The notes: generated by a model from the letters alone, not told the origin. Counted from the stretch's first letter, positions 27,360 through 36,270 are shown. The stretch: 64,000 bases of DNA from Sedimentitalea sp041224545 (GCF_041224545.1 NZ_JBGFGP010000143.1:90299-154298); one strand, 5' to 3'. A program made the numbers and translations.

Positions 27360-28775
27360 ATGATGACACGATACCCGCGCGACATGATCGGTTACGGAGC
27401 GAGCACGCCGGATGCGCAGTGGCCGGGCGGTGCCAGGATCGCGGTTCAGATCGTCATGAACTACGAAGAAGGCGGCGAGAACTGCATCCTTCACGGCGAT
27501 GCCGCATCCGAGGCGTTCCTGTCGGAAATTGTCGGCGCCGCGCAGTGGCCGGGGCAACGGCACTGGAACATGGAGTCGATCTATGAATACGGTGCCCGGG
27601 CCGGGTTCTGGCGGCTGCATCGCCTGCTTCGCGACGTGCCCGTGACGGTCTATGGCGTTGCGACCGCGTTGGCGCGCTCGCCCGACCAGGTGGCGGCGAT
27701 GAAGGACGCGGGCTGGGAAATCGCCAGCCACGGGTTGAAATGGGTTGAATACAAGGACGCGGCCGAGGCCGATGAACGCGCCGACATGGCCGAGGCGATC
27801 CGCCTGCATACAGAGGTTGTCGGCGAGCGCCCGCGCGGGTGGTATACTGGGCGATGTTCGGACAATACCGTGCGACTGGCCGCCGAAGAGGGCGGTTTTG
27901 ACTATGTCGCCGATGTCTACGCCGATGACCTGCCGTATTACGTGCGCTTTGGCGACCGCGATCAGCTTTTGGTGCCCTACACGCTGGACTGCAACGACAT
28001 GCGGTTCGCCACGCCGCAGGGGTTCAATTCGGGCGATCAGTTCTATGCCTATCTCAAGGACAGTTTCGATGCGCTTTATGCGGAAGGCGCAGAGGGGGCT
28101 CCCAAGATGTTGTCGATCGGGCTGCATTGCCGCCTGATCGGCCGACCGGGCCGGATCATGGCGCTGAAACGGTTCCTCGACTACGCCCGTGGCCACCAGG
28201 ACGTCTGGTTCGCCACGCGTCTGCAGATCGCGCAGCACTGGGCCAGCATTCACCCGCCGCAAGAGCATCCGCGCCCCTCTGGAATGGACCGGGCCACGTT
28301 TGTCGCCGCCTATGGCAGTGTATTCGAGCATTCGCCCTGGATTGCCGAGCGTGCCTTTGATCTGGAACTGGGCCCGGCGCATGACACGGCGGGCGGATTG
28401 CACAATGCGCTGGCGCGGATGTTCCGCTCGGCGAGCGAGGCAGAGCGGCTGGGCGTGCTCAAGGCGCATCCGGATCTGGCGGGCAAGCTGGCGGCAGCGG
28501 GCAAGCTGACTGCCGAGAGCACCGCGGAACAGGCAGGGGCCGGGCTGGATATGCTGACCGATGAGGAACGCGAGAGTTTTACCCGGCTGAACGCGGCCTA
28601 TGTCGAGAAACACGGGTTTCCCTTCATCATCGCGGTGCGCGACAATGACAAGGCGTCGATCCGTGCCGCGTTCGAGCGCCGCATCGGCAACGACCGCGAC
28701 ACGGAATTTGCCGAAGCCTGCCGACAGGTCGAGCGTATTGCCGAACTGCGCCTGCGCGACATGCTGCCCTCATGA
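27360..28775 (+). CDS. Fused allantoinase (PuuE) / OHCU decarboxylase (UraD)
   Basis: The 471-residue protein joins two enzymes. Residues 1 to about 305 are a polysaccharide-deacetylase-fold allantoinase of the PuuE type (PRDMIGYGASTPDAQWPGG at the start, IASHGLKWVEY, GWYTGRCSDNT). Residues about 315-471 are OHCU decarboxylase (FVAAYGSVFEHSPWIAERAF, LKAHPDLAGKL, LNAAYVEKHGFPFIIAVR). Together they convert OHCU to S-allantoin and on to allantoate, with the enzyme order inverted relative to the pathway. GGAGGCAC precedes the ATG; a second ATG follows immediately. The stop overlaps the allA start as ATGA. Confidence 0.93.
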   Translation: MMTRYPRDMIGYGASTPDAQWPGGARIAVQIVMNYEEGGENCILHGDAASEAFLSEIVGAAQWPGQRHWNMESIYEYGARAGFWRLHRLLRDVPVTVYGVATALARSPDQVAAMKDAGWEIASHGLKWVEYKDAAEADERADMAEAIRLHTEVVGERPRGWYTGRCSDNTVRLAAEEGGFDYVADVYADDLPYYVRFGDRDQLLVPYTLDCNDMRFATPQGFNSGDQFYAYLKDSFDALYAEGAEGAPKMLSIGLHCRLIGRPGRIMALKRFLDYARGHQDVWFATRLQIAQHWASIHPPQEHPRPSGMDRATFVAAYGSVFEHSPWIAERAFDLELGPAHDTAGGLHNALARMFRSASEAERLGVLKAHPDLAGKLAAAGKLTAESTAEQAGAGLDMLTDEERESFTRLNAAYVEKHGFPFIIAVRDNDKASIRAAFERRIGNDRDTEFAEACRQVERIAELRLRDMLPS

Positions 28776-29293
28776 GCCGGGACATCACGATCCAGCCCAT
28801 CAACGCCGAGGGTTTCGCCCCCTTTGGTAATCTGATCGACTGTGCCGGCGAGCCGGACAAGATCATCAATCAGGGCCAGTGCGGCCGCTACCACGACCGG
28901 GCGCAGCTCGATTTTTCCGGCGGGCGGGCGGGCATCAGCCTGTTCAATGCCAACCCCCGTGTCCTGCCACTGTTGCTGGATATGGTCGAACGCCACCCGG
29001 ACGGGAGCCAGGCCTTCGTGCCGATGACCCACGCGCCATTCCTGGTGGTTGTGGCTCCGGACGAGGGCGGGGTGCCCGGACGGCCATTGGCGTTTCAAAC
29101 CGAACCGGGACAGGCCGTCAATTTTTACAAGGGTACGTGGCATGGGGTCCTGACCCCCCTGCATGCGCCGGGTCTGTTCGCGGTGGTTGACAGGATCGGC
29201 GCGGGTGCGAACCTGGAAGAGCATTGGTTTGCCGAGGGTTACCGGATTATCGCCCCCGGTGAGCGGCAGGGTGCGCCGGATAAGGATCGCTGA
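28772..29293 (+). CDS. allA: Ureidoglycolate lyase
   Basis: The 173-residue AllA-family enzyme splits S-ureidoglycolate to glyoxylate and urea. FAPFGNLID near the N-terminus, LFNANPR, and the FYKGTWHGVLTPLHAPG segment are characteristic. It is translationally coupled to the PuuE-UraD gene by a 4-base overlap and supplies the last step of the pathway. The intermediate allantoate amidohydrolase gene is absent from the window. Confidence 0.9.
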   Translation: MSRDITIQPINAEGFAPFGNLIDCAGEPDKIINQGQCGRYHDRAQLDFSGGRAGISLFNANPRVLPLLLDMVERHPDGSQAFVPMTHAPFLVVVAPDEGGVPGRPLAFQTEPGQAVNFYKGTWHGVLTPLHAPGLFAVVDRIGAGANLEEHWFAEGYRIIAPGERQGAPDKDR

Positions 29294-29538
29294 TCCCGCC
29301 CAACGGAAATTTTTGAAACTGCTTTTCCTTTTTGCTGATTTCCCGAAAGGTATGGCTGGGCTAGTCTTTTTGAAAGGCAATCGGAGCTGGCTCGCCGCCA
29401 GCCTTGTTCACAGCAACCTGCAGGCCCGGAATGGGGCGCGTGATCCTGCCGCCGCCCCGGTCCGCGCAGGCCCGGACGACACCCGAAGCCGCCACAAGAC
29501 GCGGTACAAGACCCCAATGACCAACCGGAGAGAGAGAC

Positions 29539-31005
29539 ATGGCTGACACTTCGCTAGGGACCGCAGAGCAACTGCGCGACCCGAACTATACACCCGCCAT
29601 CCACAAGGCGATCCCGCTGGGGATTCAGCACGTATTGGCGATGTTCGTGTCCAACGTGACCCCGGCGATCATCGTGGCCGGCGCCGCAGGTTTCGGCTTT
29701 GGATCGAACTCGCCGGATTTCCCCGAACTGCTCTACCTGATCCAGATGTCGATGTTGTTTGCCGGCATCGCGACATTGCTGCAGACCATCACCATCGGAC
29801 CGGTCGGGGCGGCGCTGCCGATTGTTCAGGGCACGTCGTTCGCCTTTATCCCGATCATGATCCCGCTGGTTGCCGGCAAGGGGGTCGACGGGTTGGCCGC
29901 ATTGTTTGGCGGCATCATCGTCGGTGGTATTTTCCATACTGTACTGGGCACCTTCATCGGCAAGATCCGGTTTGCGCTGCCCCCTCTGGTGACCGGGCTG
30001 GTGGTCACCATGATCGGTCTGGCTTTGGTCAAGGTGGGCATCGAATACGCCGCCGGGGGTGTTCCGGCCAAGGCGCGCAACCTGCCGGAATATGGCAGCC
30101 TGCTGAACTGGTCGGCGGCGTTCGTGGTGATTTTTGTCACGCTCGGGCTCAAGTTCTTTGCCCGCGGGATGCTGGCGGTTTCTGCCGTCCTGATCGGTAT
30201 CATCGTCGGCTATTTCTACGCGCTTCTGACCGGGATGCTGACCTTTGAAGCGATCGGCAGCAGCTGGAGCAATGCCGCCGCCTTTGCCCTTCCGCAGCCC
30301 CTGAAATACGGGTTCGAGTTCAGCGCGGCGGCCATCATCGGATTCTGCCTGATGGCCTTTGTCTCGGCGGTCGAAACCGTCGGCGACGTGTCGGGCATCA
30401 CCAAGGGGGGCGCGGGGCGCGAAGCGACCGACAAGGAAATCACCGGCGCGACCTATGCCGACGGGCTTGGCTCGGCGCTGGCCGGTATCTTTGGCGGCTT
30501 TCCCAACACCTCGTTCAGCCAGAATGTCGGGCTGATCGCGATGACCGGGGTGATGAGCCGCCACGTCGTCACCTTCGGTGCGCTGTTCCTGATCTTCTGC
30601 GGTCTCGTACCGAAGGTCGGCGCGCTGATCCGCACGGTTCCCATCGAGGTTCTGGGCGGCGGTGTGATCGTGATGTTCGGCATGGTGGTGGCGGCAGGTA
30701 TCTCGATGCTGTCCGACGTGAACTGGAACCGGCGCAACATGGTGATCTTTGCCGTTGCGATCTCTTTCGGTCTCGGGCTGCAGCTCGAGGTTATGAACGT
30801 CGCGCCGGGGGCGGCAAACGCGTTGCAGAAACTGCCCGACTCGCTGCGCATCCTGGGTGCGTCTGGCATTCTGCCCGCCGCCCTGATCGCGATTGTCCTG
30901 AACCTCGTGCTGCCCGAGGAGCTTGCGGATGAGGCGACCGAGGAAGTTTCGGGTGGGCTGGCCGGGCATGGCCGGGGATCACTGGCAAAGGACGACCACG
31001 TCTGA
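29539..31005 (+). CDS. NCS2-family purine permease, probably urate/xanthine
   Basis: The 488-residue protein is a nucleobase:cation symporter-2 with 12-14 predicted membrane segments. It has the family signature in NTSFSQNVGLIAMTG and the preceding FGGFP. Placement within the urate cluster argues for a urate or xanthine substrate. GGAGAGAGAC precedes the ATG. The upstream region (29294-29538) has two TTTTTGAAA elements at 29310-29318 and 29367-29375. It is transcribed in the same direction as puuE-uraD-allA but 245 bases away, so it probably has its own promoter. Confidence 0.9.
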   Translation: MADTSLGTAEQLRDPNYTPAIHKAIPLGIQHVLAMFVSNVTPAIIVAGAAGFGFGSNSPDFPELLYLIQMSMLFAGIATLLQTITIGPVGAALPIVQGTSFAFIPIMIPLVAGKGVDGLAALFGGIIVGGIFHTVLGTFIGKIRFALPPLVTGLVVTMIGLALVKVGIEYAAGGVPAKARNLPEYGSLLNWSAAFVVIFVTLGLKFFARGMLAVSAVLIGIIVGYFYALLTGMLTFEAIGSSWSNAAAFALPQPLKYGFEFSAAAIIGFCLMAFVSAVETVGDVSGITKGGAGREATDKEITGATYADGLGSALAGIFGGFPNTSFSQNVGLIAMTGVMSRHVVTFGALFLIFCGLVPKVGALIRTVPIEVLGGGVIVMFGMVVAAGISMLSDVNWNRRNMVIFAVAISFGLGLQLEVMNVAPGAANALQKLPDSLRILGASGILPAALIAIVLNLVLPEELADEATEEVSGGLAGHGRGSLAKDDHV

Positions 31006-31023
31006 GCAGTCGGGGCCGGGGGG

Positions 31024-32019
31024 CTAAATGGCCTCCCGGTTTGCCATCCGGGCCGCGACATCGAGCATACGCGCCGAGAATCCCCATTCATTGTCATACC
31101 AGCCAAAGACCCGCGCCTGGCGTTGATGGACGATCCGGGTTTCCGGACCCGCGATGACGAGCGATTCAGGGCGGCCGCGCAGATCGGAAGAAACCAGAGG
31201 CAAATCGGTCCAGCCGAGCACCGGCTGCTCTTCGACTTTCGCGCGCAACGCCTGTGCAAAGGCGTCTGCATCCATCACGTCCCGCATCGTCAGGACGAGA
31301 TCGACCGCCGACACGCTGGCCGTCGGCACGCGGACCGCCGAGCCGCTGATCCGGCCCGCCAGGTTTGGCAGGACTTCGTCAATGAGATGGGTGGCGCTTG
31401 AGGTCGTGGGCACCATCGACAACGCGCCCGCCCTGCTGCGTGCCATGTCGCCGCGCGGTGCGTCGACCATGGGCTGGCTGTTGGTATAACAATGGATCGT
31501 TGTCATGTGGGCGGTCTCGACCCCGCAGAGACCGTCAAGCAGCCCGAGCAGCGGGGCCAGCGCATTGGTTGTGCAGGAGGCGTTCGAGACAACCCGCGCA
31601 TCACCGAGCCTTTCCTCGTTCGCGCCCAGCACGACAGTCACCTCGGCGGCCGGTGACGGGCCTGAAATCAGGACCGATCTCGCCCCGGCCTGTAGGCCAC
31701 GGCGGGCCACGTTGGTTTCCCGCGCGATGCCGGTGCATTCCAGAACCACGTCGACCCCCGACAAATCCAGTCGCGACAGATCGTCTTGCCGGGTCAGCGC
31801 GATGTGATGCCCGGCGACCGAGAGGGTTTCGCCCTGAATCGCGACCTCATGCGGCAGCGGGCCAAAGGTACTGTCATACCGGAACAGGTAGCCGAGCATG
31901 TCACCCGGAGCGATGTCGTTGATCAGCGCAACCTGCACGCCATTGGCGTCCGGCAGGTTCAGGACCTGCCGGAGAATAGTGCGGCCGATCCGGCCGAATC
32001 CATTGATCGCGATACGCAT
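31024..32019 (-). CDS. Second glyceraldehyde-3-phosphate dehydrogenase-like protein
   Basis: The 331-residue type I GAPDH paralogue has INGFGRIGR at residues 4-12, the catalytic cysteine in SNASCTTNA, the histidine in MTTIHCYT, and YDNEWGFSARM near the end. It is clearly diverged from the gap gene at 10478: it begins directly at MRIAINGFG and reads DMLGYLFRYDSTFG where the other reads AHLLQFDSVHG. The ATG at 32019 is chosen by comparison. It is embedded among purine genes on the opposite strand to the permease. Its substrate could be another phosphorylated aldehyde, or it could be the gluconeogenic isoenzyme. Confidence 0.85.
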   Translation of the reverse strand: MRIAINGFGRIGRTILRQVLNLPDANGVQVALINDIAPGDMLGYLFRYDSTFGPLPHEVAIQGETLSVAGHHIALTRQDDLSRLDLSGVDVVLECTGIARETNVARRGLQAGARSVLISGPSPAAEVTVVLGANEERLGDARVVSNASCTTNALAPLLGLLDGLCGVETAHMTTIHCYTNSQPMVDAPRGDMARSRAGALSMVPTTSSATHLIDEVLPNLAGRISGSAVRVPTASVSAVDLVLTMRDVMDADAFAQALRAKVEEQPVLGWTDLPLVSSDLRGRPESLVIAGPETRIVHQRQARVFGWYDNEWGFSARMLDVAARMANREAI

Positions 32020-32079
32020 GGACGAGATATTGCAGGGTTGTACGCCAAGCTCAACCACGCTCGGAGAGCCGATGCGGGT

Positions 32080-32412
32080 TTACACCGGGCAGACCATGTC
32101 CGCATGGTACTGCGCTGTCGTATCCTGCCAGATGCGACCGGGGATGACCTTGCATCCCGTCGCGGTTTCCAGTGCCTTGACCGCCTGCGGGGTACGCAGG
32201 GCTGCGGGACGGCCGAAAGGGTTGAGATTGTTGTTGTCGCGCGATGCGACAAAGGCGTTCGGCCGCTCGGGTACGCTGGACACCGTCCAGATGCGTCCGA
32301 GCACCTCGACCTGCCTGACTTCGGGTGCGGCCAGAACCGGACCTTCCGCACAGCCCGCCAAGAGGAACATCATGACCGGAATTACAGGGAGCAATCTTTT
32401 ACATATCATCAT
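32080..32412 (-). CDS. Small putative lipoprotein
   Basis: The 110-residue product carries a lipoprotein signal with lipobox LLAGC (cysteine at residue 21) after a hydrophobic run. The mature domain contains GRIWTVSSV, NNNLNPFGRP and two further cysteines near the C-terminus that could form a disulfide. Similar small lipoproteins occur in Rhodobacterales without known function. GGAGG lies just before the two consecutive ATG codons; the second (32409) has the better spacing. It sits 61 bases upstream of the GAPDH-like gene on the same strand. Confidence 0.7.
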   Translation of the reverse strand: MMICKRLLPVIPVMMFLLAGCAEGPVLAAPEVRQVEVLGRIWTVSSVPERPNAFVASRDNNNLNPFGRPAALRTPQAVKALETATGCKVIPGRIWQDTTAQYHADMVCPV

Positions 32413-32501
32413 CTGCCTCCGGGTTGGCGCACGACACGCAGGGGTGGATGCGCTGCGCTTGCGGACAACCTTGGCGCAATCCGCCCGCTTGGGCAAGCGT
32501 G

Positions 32502-33335
32502 TCAGCGCTGCGACAGGCGCAGGGGCATGTGACGGTTGACGTCCTTGTAAAGCAGGTAGCGAAACGGGCCGGGACCGCCGGCATAACAGGCCTGCGGACA
32601 GAACGCGCGCAGCCACATGTAATCGCCCGCCTCGACCTCGACCCAATCCTGATTGAGCCGATAGACCGCCTTGCCTTCGAGCACGTAAAGCCCGTGCTCC
32701 ATCACATGCGTTTCAAGGAAGGGGATGACGCCGCCGGGTTGAAAGGTGACGATGGTGACATGCATGTCGTGCCGCATGTCGGCCGGGTCCACAAACCGGG
32801 TCGTGGCCCAGCGTCCTTCGGTGCCCGGCATGGGCGTCGGCGCCACATCCGCGTCGCATGTCACGAAAGGGTCGGGGGCATCAACGCCGGATACGGGTTG
32901 ATAGGCCTTGCGGATCCAGTGAAACCTTGCCTCGCCACCAGCATGGTTGTGCAGGGTCCATGTGCATCCGGCGGGCAGATAGGCAAAGCCGCCGGCATTC
33001 ATCACATGCCGATCCCCGGCGATGGTCAGCGTGATCGCACCCTCGACAACGAAGATGACGCCCTCCGCTTCCGGATCGCTTTCGGGCGTATCGCTGCCGC
33101 CACCGGCGGCCACCTCCATGATGTAATGCGAAAACGTTTCGGCGAACCCGGTCATCGGTCGGGCAATCACCCAGAGCCGCGTTGCCGTCCAATGGGGCAG
33201 AAAGCTCGTCGTGATGTCACGCATGGTGCCCTTGGGGATCACCGCATAGGTATCGGTGAACATCGCGCGGTCGGTCAGGAGCTGTTCCTGCGGCGGGTGC
33301 CCGCCGGTCGGGGCGAAATATCTGGATTGGGGCAT
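32502..33335 (-). CDS. allE: (S)-ureidoglycine aminohydrolase, bicupin
   Basis: The 277-residue protein consists of two cupin barrels (about 40-150 and 180-265). It matches ureidoglycine aminohydrolase, which releases ammonia from S-ureidoglycine to give S-ureidoglycolate, the substrate of AllA. Metal-binding candidates lie in the second cupin (ETHVMEHGLYVLEGKAVYRL). GAGGAACCGG precedes the ATG at 33335. It completes the end of the purine pathway but is on its own transcript. A TTTTTTTGAA element lies upstream at 33421-33430. Confidence 0.88.
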   Translation of the reverse strand: MPQSRYFAPTGGHPPQEQLLTDRAMFTDTYAVIPKGTMRDITTSFLPHWTATRLWVIARPMTGFAETFSHYIMEVAAGGGSDTPESDPEAEGVIFVVEGAITLTIAGDRHVMNAGGFAYLPAGCTWTLHNHAGGEARFHWIRKAYQPVSGVDAPDPFVTCDADVAPTPMPGTEGRWATTRFVDPADMRHDMHVTIVTFQPGGVIPFLETHVMEHGLYVLEGKAVYRLNQDWVEVEAGDYMWLRAFCPQACYAGGPGPFRYLLYKDVNRHMPLRLSQR

Positions 33336-33531
33336 CCGGTTCCTCGCTGAATGGATGCCGGTAGAATGCGGCAGGTGACAGACCAAACCAACCGGGTTAG
33401 GCCAAGTAGGATATATCGTCTTTTTTTGAAGATTGACCGCGCGGAACCGGTTTCGCCGTAGACTCGGGGGTGCCTGCTTTGGCAAGGTTGCACGAGAGCC
33501 TGAAACATGCCGCAAACCGGAGGTCGGAGCA

Positions 33532-33903
33532 TTGGCCCGAACGATCACGAGACATGCAATCAAACTCATGCTGGTGCTGGCCGTTACATTGGCCGCGCCA
33601 GCGGGCGCAATAGCGAAGCCGCTGAGCAAGATGCTCGCGGATTCCGGGCTGAGTCCGCAGGATTTCGACATGCTGTTGGCCAAGGAAAAAGAGCTCTACA
33701 TACCGAAGGTGCGCAAGACCGGCACGACGCTGACGTGGTCGAATCCCGCGACGGGCGCGCGCGGTGATGTCAAGCTGGCTTCGGTGCGTGGGGATTGCGT
33801 GGTCATTGCACATTCGATCTATCCCAAGGACGTGGTCGAGCCGATCCTTCTGGAGCCGAAGATGTGCAAATCTGCAGACGGGCGCTGGCTGCTTGCGCCA
33901 TAG
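33532..33903 (+). CDS. Exported hypothetical protein, TTG start
   Basis: A 123-residue protein of unknown function with a signal peptide (hydrophobic LMLVLAVTLAAPAGAIA near residues 12-28). The start is taken as TTG at 33532 because GGAGG lies eight bases upstream; an in-frame ATG at 33568 would leave a shorter signal. The mature part has KMLADSGLSPQDFDMLL, a repeated-charge stretch, and two cysteines (VRGDCVVIAH, PKMCKSADG) that may pair. It is followed after 7 bases by another exported hypothetical gene, likely an operon. Confidence 0.65.
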   Translation: MARTITRHAIKLMLVLAVTLAAPAGAIAKPLSKMLADSGLSPQDFDMLLAKEKELYIPKVRKTGTTLTWSNPATGARGDVKLASVRGDCVVIAHSIYPKDVVEPILLEPKMCKSADGRWLLAP

Positions 33904-33910
33904 GGGCCGC

Positions 33911-34867
33911 ATGCTGCGTGCGCTCACCGGAGTCTTTGCGTTTGCCCTCGCGGTTCAGGTCGCGGCGCAGACACCGGAATGGCAGTTCCGGTCATTCGAC
34001 GACGGGGCGTATTTCACCGGGCTGATTTCACCAAACACGGATCAGGACGTGATGTTCCTGTGTGGCGAGCGTTCGCCAAAGGGTCTCACCGCGCAGCAGA
34101 CCGGCAATCTGGAGCCCGACATCACGCCCCGTGACAGCCTGCGGCTCTACATCGGAGACGCTGTGCTCGGGAGGTACGACGGCGTCACGCAACGGCGGCG
34201 GGACGTGATGCTGATCGTCGGGGCAACGGGGTATCGTCTGCCGGTTGTAAACAGGAATTCGCTTTATTCGTCGTGGGAGGCCGATCTTCCCGCGACGGAT
34301 GCGGTTTTTGCCGCCATCGCGGCCCGGCCCGACTTTGAAATCCGAAGCGATACCGGCGCGCGGGTCGTGACGTCGCGCGGGTTTCTTGCGGCGCATACCG
34401 CATTGACCCGGCATTGCCAGTCGATGTTCACGGCAATTGGCGAACCCTGGACCTCGGTGCCCGCTGCCGCAACCCCCGTGGTGTCCATGCGTGAAGTGGC
34501 CGAAGCATCGATAAGCTCAGGTTGCGGCGGCCCGGCCACGCTGGAGCCGGAGGCCTTGCACAGCGGTGACATTGACGGTGACGGCCTTGAGGATGTGGTG
34601 GTGTACTGGAACGGGATCACCTGTTCCGCCGGGTATCCACGCCCCTTCTGCGGTGCCTCGGCGTGTTCGGCGAAGTTCTTTGTCAGTTCGCTGCACGCGC
34701 GGGGCGTGCCGCCAAAGAACCTTCTGACGCAGGGGGTCCGAATGCAACCTCTCAGCAATGGCAATACCGGTGTCGTGACCACCGGCAGCTTGTCGAGCTG
34801 CCAGAATCGCGCAACCTGCGACTTCATCTGGTACTGGAACGGCCGCGAGATCACGCTGCTGAAATAG
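33911..34867 (+). CDS. Exported hypothetical protein with EF-hand-like calcium loop
   Basis: The 318-residue protein begins with a signal peptide (about 1-20, ending VQVAAQ). Near residue 220 it has DIDGDGLEDVVVYWNG, an Asp-rich loop of the FG-GAP/VCBS or EF-hand-like type that may bind calcium. Eight or so cysteines in the C-terminal half (SGCGG, ITCSAGYPRPFCGASACS, SSCQNRATCDF) suggest disulfides in the periplasm. The ATG follows the preceding gene by 7 bases with AGGGGCCGC before it. I do not recognise a named family. Confidence 0.65.
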   Translation: MLRALTGVFAFALAVQVAAQTPEWQFRSFDDGAYFTGLISPNTDQDVMFLCGERSPKGLTAQQTGNLEPDITPRDSLRLYIGDAVLGRYDGVTQRRRDVMLIVGATGYRLPVVNRNSLYSSWEADLPATDAVFAAIAARPDFEIRSDTGARVVTSRGFLAAHTALTRHCQSMFTAIGEPWTSVPAAATPVVSMREVAEASISSGCGGPATLEPEALHSGDIDGDGLEDVVVYWNGITCSAGYPRPFCGASACSAKFFVSSLHARGVPPKNLLTQGVRMQPLSNGNTGVVTTGSLSSCQNRATCDFIWYWNGREITLLK

Positions 34868-34910
34868 CGCGTCTCGCGGGCGATTCAAAATAGGTCAGGG
34901 CCGAAACAGG

Positions 34911-35618
34911 TCAGGCCGGGGCATCTCCGGCCCGTGCCTGCACCTTGTGAAAGATGTGGGTAAAGGTTGCCGCGCCGAGGATTGGTATCAACAGGTTGAT
35001 CAACGGGATCGACAACGGGATCGCCATCAGCGTACCGGCCACCCAGATCGTCGTGCTGTATTGGGCGCGAAGCTGTTTGGCCCGCGTCCGACCGACCCTG
35101 CGCATGGCGGCGAGCATGAAATATTCCCGTCCAAGCAGAAACCCGTTCAGCGCCCAGAAGATGAGCGGTGCCAGTGGCGGGAACATGACATAGAGCAACA
35201 GCGCAACGATATTCGCCCCGATCAGCACTCCGAGAAAATTCACCGTGTCGCGCAGCGCATCGCCAAAGGGCACGCCGGGCACGTCGGGCAGGCCGGGATA
35301 ATGCTTGTCCTCGACCGCCTGCGCGACCTCGTCAAGAAACATCGAGGTGATCGCAGACGCCACCGGCACCATCAGAAACACCGACAGAACCATCATCACG
35401 ACAAGCGATGTCCAGCTCGCCAGATCCCCGAGCCATGTCACCTCTCCGATAAGGGGAAGTGTGGCATCATCGCCCACCAGAAAGCCGATCAGCCAGCCGA
35501 AACCGGCGGTTGCCGCGATCAGCAAAAGGATGGTCAGCGCCAGCCCGAGCAGCAGGACGCGACGAAAGCGCGGGTCGCCAAGTTGGCCGAGCGCCAGTGA
35601 AAACGATTGAAGGATCAT
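34911..35618 (-). CDS. EI24/CysZ-like integral membrane protein
   Basis: The 235-residue protein has four strongly hydrophobic segments (about residues 20-50, 70-95, 130-160 and 195-220) and the FFxLG-like pattern NGFLLGREYFMLAAMRR of the EI24/CysZ family. Members include sulfate permease CysZ, but most alphaproteobacterial forms are uncharacterised. The ATG at 35618 overlaps the upstream nitroreductase stop as ATGA, which decides the start over 35630. No sulfate-assimilation gene is nearby, so transport of sulfate is not supported by context. Confidence 0.75.
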   Translation of the reverse strand: MILQSFSLALGQLGDPRFRRVLLLGLALTILLLIAATAGFGWLIGFLVGDDATLPLIGEVTWLGDLASWTSLVVMMVLSVFLMVPVASAITSMFLDEVAQAVEDKHYPGLPDVPGVPFGDALRDTVNFLGVLIGANIVALLLYVMFPPLAPLIFWALNGFLLGREYFMLAAMRRVGRTRAKQLRAQYSTTIWVAGTLMAIPLSIPLINLLIPILGAATFTHIFHKVQARAGDAPA

Positions 35619-36193
35619 GTGTCGCGCCATTCCGTGATGCTGTCGATATCGGGGCGGGGCCGCTCCGGAGGGGCCGAGCCTTCGGTCCCGATATGGATCA
35701 GGCCCGCAATGGATTCGTTCGGCGCGAGGTCGAACCCGTCTTCGCAGAAGGTGCGGTCATGGCTGACCCATCCGCTCAGCCAGTTGGCACCCCAACCCGA
35801 GGCGAGCGCCGCATTCAGCAGGGCCAGACACACCGCGCCCGCCGAATAGGTCTGTTCGATGGGTGGAATCTTGTCTGACGGTTTCTGTATCTCGATCACC
35901 GCCACCGCGAGGTGCCCCTGATCGAACTGGTTCCGCGCCTTTTCGATGTCTTGCGGTGCCTTGCCAAGGGCAATGCCGCGGGCTTCGGCCAGGTCCGCCA
36001 GACGCGTCATGGCGGCGCCTTCGATGACGATAAAGCGCCACGGTTCCATCTTGCCGTGATCAGGGCTGCGCGCCGCTGCGGTCAGAATCGGGCGCAGTTG
36101 CGTGCGGGTGGGGACCGGCGGAACCAGGGTCTTGGCCGGTCGGGACCTGCGGGACAGCAGGAAATCGAGCGCGGCGGCATTGGGATCGGGCAT
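35615..36193 (-). CDS. Nitroreductase-family flavoprotein
   Basis: The 192-residue protein matches short FMN-dependent nitroreductases of the YdjA type: FLLSRRSRPAKTL near the N-terminus, AARSPDHGKMEPWRF (FMN contact), then GAVCLALLNAALASGWGANWLSGW. Cytoplasmic NAD(P)H-dependent reduction is the family role; the physiological substrate is unknown. AAGGTACCGCC precedes the ATG. It is coupled to the EI24-like gene by a 4-base overlap. Confidence 0.87.
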   Translation of the reverse strand: MPDPNAAALDFLLSRRSRPAKTLVPPVPTRTQLRPILTAAARSPDHGKMEPWRFIVIEGAAMTRLADLAEARGIALGKAPQDIEKARNQFDQGHLAVAVIEIQKPSDKIPPIEQTYSAGAVCLALLNAALASGWGANWLSGWVSHDRTFCEDGFDLAPNESIAGLIHIGTEGSAPPERPRPDIDSITEWRDT

Positions 36194-36270
36194 GGCGGTA
36201 CCTTGTCTTGAAATCTGCCTGACATTTCGGCGTTCAGGCCACGGGTTTCAACCCGAAAACCGAGCCTTGC

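Noticed and set aside
36228..36243. CGGCGTTCAGGCCACG also present at 53546-53561
   Set aside because: A single shared 16-mer between two intergenic regions in 64 kb is close to chance expectation and the flanks show no further similarity.
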